DNA of 64,000 bases from the NCBI RefSeq assembly GCF_024749165.1, contig NZ_CP087190.1, positions 2,267,501-2,331,500 of the forward strand. The letters run 5' to 3'. Under the pieces are notes generated by a model, which saw only the letters and a list, made by a program, of their open reading frames with translations, was not told the origin of the DNA and did no database searches. Below are positions 62,557-64,000 of the stretch, in pieces. This stretch comes from Pseudomonas sp. B21-023 (GTDB lineage: Bacteria > Pseudomonadota > Gammaproteobacteria > Pseudomonadales > Pseudomonadaceae). Positions within the stretch are counted from its first letter, which is position 1. Each line of letters begins with the position of its first letter. The translations under genes were made by a program, and so were the position numbers.

Positions 62557-62580
62557 TAAATCATCCCCCCGCCCATTCGT
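62557..62580 (+). promoter_or_regulatory. Perfect PvdS iron-starvation box before the NRPS
   Basis: TAAAT (62557-62561), exactly 16 bases, then CGT (62578-62580). This is an exact match to the PvdS consensus, 57 bases upstream of the NRPS start. It begins 15 bases after the long inverted repeat ends. Confidence 0.85.
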
Positions 62581-62637
62581 TCTTGTTGATGCGCCCGGAC
62601 CTTCCGGTCGCGCCGCCGATCAGCAAGGACCCCACAC

Positions 62638-64000
62638 ATGAATGCCGCAGACGCCCAGAAACTTTCCCGCCGTTTCATCGAGTTGCCCCTGGACAAGCGT
62701 CGCTTGTTCCTCGAGGGGATGCGACGCGAGGGTATCGATTTCGCGCAGTTGCCCATGTCGTCCTGTGTCGGCCTGAGCGAGCGCGACGGCCTGTCCTACG
62801 CCCAGCAGCGCATGTGGTTCCTCTGGCAGCTGGAACCCCACAGTGCCGCCTACAACCTGCCGATGGCCGTGCGCCTGGAAGGCGAGCTGCAGGTCCAGGC
62901 ACTGGAGCGGGCCTTCACCTTGCTGGTCGGCCGCCACGAATGCCTGCGCACCACCTTCGCCCAGGACGGCGAGCGCGCCGTGCAGCGGGTAGCCGAGCCA
63001 ACGCCGGTAGGCATCCAGCTGTTCGACCTGGCCGATCTGCCCGAAGCCACGCGCTGGGAGCGCGCGCACCAGCAGATGGCGGCCCAGGCGACCCAGGCCT
63101 TCGACCTCGAGCGCGGCCCGCTGTTCGGCATCGCCCTGCTGCGCCTGGCGCCCCAGGAGCATGTGCTGCTGCTGACCCTGCATCACATCATCGCCGACGG
63201 CTGGTCGATGAACGTCCTGATCGACGAATTCATGCGCAGCTACGACGCCCTGGTGGCGGGGCGCGAGCCTGCGCTGGCGGAAATCAAGGTGCATTACCGC
63301 GACTACGCACTGTGGCAGCGCAGCTGGCTGGAGGCTGGTGAGCGCGAGCGCCAGCTGGACTACTGGCGCGAGCAACTGGGCGACGAGCACCCGTTGCTGG
63401 AGCTGCCGACCGACCGGCCTTATCCGGCCCAGCCCAGCCACCTGGGCGAGCGCCTGGAGCTGGTGCTCGACGTTGGCCTGCGCGAAGATCTCAAGCAACT
63501 GGCCCAGCAGCACGGCGTGACGCTCTCCACGGTGCTGCTGGCGGTGTTCAAGACCCTGCTGTACCGCTACAGCGGGCAGGCCGACATCCGCGTCGGCGGC
63601 CTGATCGCCAACCGCAACCGCAGCGAAACCGAGGGGCTGGTCGGCTTCTTCGTCAATACCCAGGTGCTGCGCAGCCAGTTCAGCGCGCAGACGCCGTTCA
63701 GCGACCTGCTGCGCAGCCTGCACCAGGCCTCGGTCGGTGCCCAGGCGCACCAGGACCTGCCGTTCGACGCGCTGATCGAAGCCCTGCAGCCCCAGCGCAG
63801 CCAAAGCCACACGCCGCTGTTCCAGGTGATGTTCAACCACCAGCCGCTGGTCACCGACCTCAAGGACGTGCGCCTGGACTGCGGCCTGCGCGTGGGCTAC
63901 CTGAGCGCCGAGCAACTGGCCGGCAGCCGCCGCCAGCATGCGGCCACCAGTGACCTGATGCTCGATACCCGCGAGGAGGGCGAGCAGGTGTTCGCCGCCT
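62638..64000 (+). CDS. Pyoverdine side-chain NRPS, N-terminal part (runs off the window)
   Basis: The first 454 residues of a large synthetase. It starts MNAADAQKLSRRFIELPLDK, the N-terminal block typical of pyoverdine side-chain synthetases (PvdI/PvdJ/PvdD), then a condensation domain with LSYAQQRMWFLWQL and the active site HHIIADGW near residue 181. Downstream blocks include LPTDRPYP, RVGGLIANRNRSETEGLVGFFVN and LPFDALIEALQ. Its place after the fpv genes corresponds to pvdI in P. aeruginosa. An AAGGA site precedes ATG 62638. Amino-acid specificity lies beyond the window. Confidence 0.9.
   Translation, partial: MNAADAQKLSRRFIELPLDKRRLFLEGMRREGIDFAQLPMSSCVGLSERDGLSYAQQRMWFLWQLEPHSAAYNLPMAVRLEGELQVQALERAFTLLVGRHECLRTTFAQDGERAVQRVAEPTPVGIQLFDLADLPEATRWERAHQQMAAQATQAFDLERGPLFGIALLRLAPQEHVLLLTLHHIIADGWSMNVLIDEFMRSYDALVAGREPALAEIKVHYRDYALWQRSWLEAGERERQLDYWREQLGDEHPLLELPTDRPYPAQPSHLGERLELVLDVGLREDLKQLAQQHGVTLSTVLLAVFKTLLYRYSGQADIRVGGLIANRNRSETEGLVGFFVNTQVLRSQFSAQTPFSDLLRSLHQASVGAQAHQDLPFDALIEALQPQRSQSHTPLFQVMFNHQPLVTDLKDVRLDCGLRVGYLSAEQLAGSRRQHAATSDLMLDTREEGEQVFAA

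Overview
The window is high-G+C bacterial DNA with the gene content of a fluorescent Pseudomonas of the putida/mosselii/entomophila type. This assignment is inferred from gene families: a pyoverdine locus with a SyrP-type hydroxylase, an fpv-type iron-release and ABC operon, a two-module lipopeptide synthetase with LuxR and NodT-type partners, and many REP-like palindromes with a 'GGGAGCGGGCTTGCCCCGCGAT'-like core. No tRNA, rRNA, transposase, phage or CRISPR feature was recognised.

Layout. (1) 1-7256: tail of an outer-membrane efflux gene, mobA, an AcrAB/MexAB-like RND pair with no outer-membrane partner of its own, and a divergent RstA/RstB-like two-component system. (2) 7347-15730: a diguanylate cyclase, then a wecB-nfrB-nfrA-ybcH operon read leftwards. 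This matches the N4-glycan-receptor (NGR) exopolysaccharide system controlled by c-di-GMP. Here nfrB is split by one in-frame TAA stop. (3) 16046-17311: a PACE-family efflux gene with a BetI-like operator in front, and an AraC-type regulator. (4) 17281-26241: LuxR regulator and NodT-type outer-membrane channel divergent from a C-A-T-C-A-T NRPS. The hand-read specificity is Leu then probably Glu/Gln, and there is no thioesterase. It looks like the detached first synthetase of a cyclic lipopeptide such as entolysin or xantholysin.

(5) 26276-36451 is the most interesting block: a toxoflavin-type (azapteridine) gene cluster. It has GTP cyclohydrolase II (ToxB), a RibD-like deaminase (ToxE), a WD40 protein (ToxC), a SUMF1-fold protein (ToxD) and a methyltransferase (ToxA). 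Around these core genes are two more methyltransferases, a VOC-domain fusion protein, an MFS exporter and a cysteine-rich COG2345/SufR-like regulator. The extra genes suggest the product is not plain toxoflavin but a further modified azapteridine or a ring-contracted pyrazolotriazine (fluviol/pseudoiodinine type).

(6) 36587-43547: mixed chromosomal genes (YbjQ-like, small hypotheticals, class C beta-lactamase, BASS transporter, beta-propeller protein, SotB-type MFS). (7) 43788-49875: DUF2165 protein plus MFP-RND-OMF operon closely resembling mexHI-opmD, which exports redox-active aromatic metabolites in P. aeruginosa. (8) 50039-64000: pyoverdine periphery with MbtH, type II thioesterase, fpvG(x2)HJKCDEF, a SyrP-like hydroxylase and the start of a pyoverdine side-chain NRPS. 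Three sequences match the PvdS iron-starvation promoter. Inside this block, 51.1-51.9 kb holds a large inverted repeat with three different hexanucleotide arrays. A second long inverted repeat (62.27-62.54 kb) lies just upstream of the NRPS promoter.
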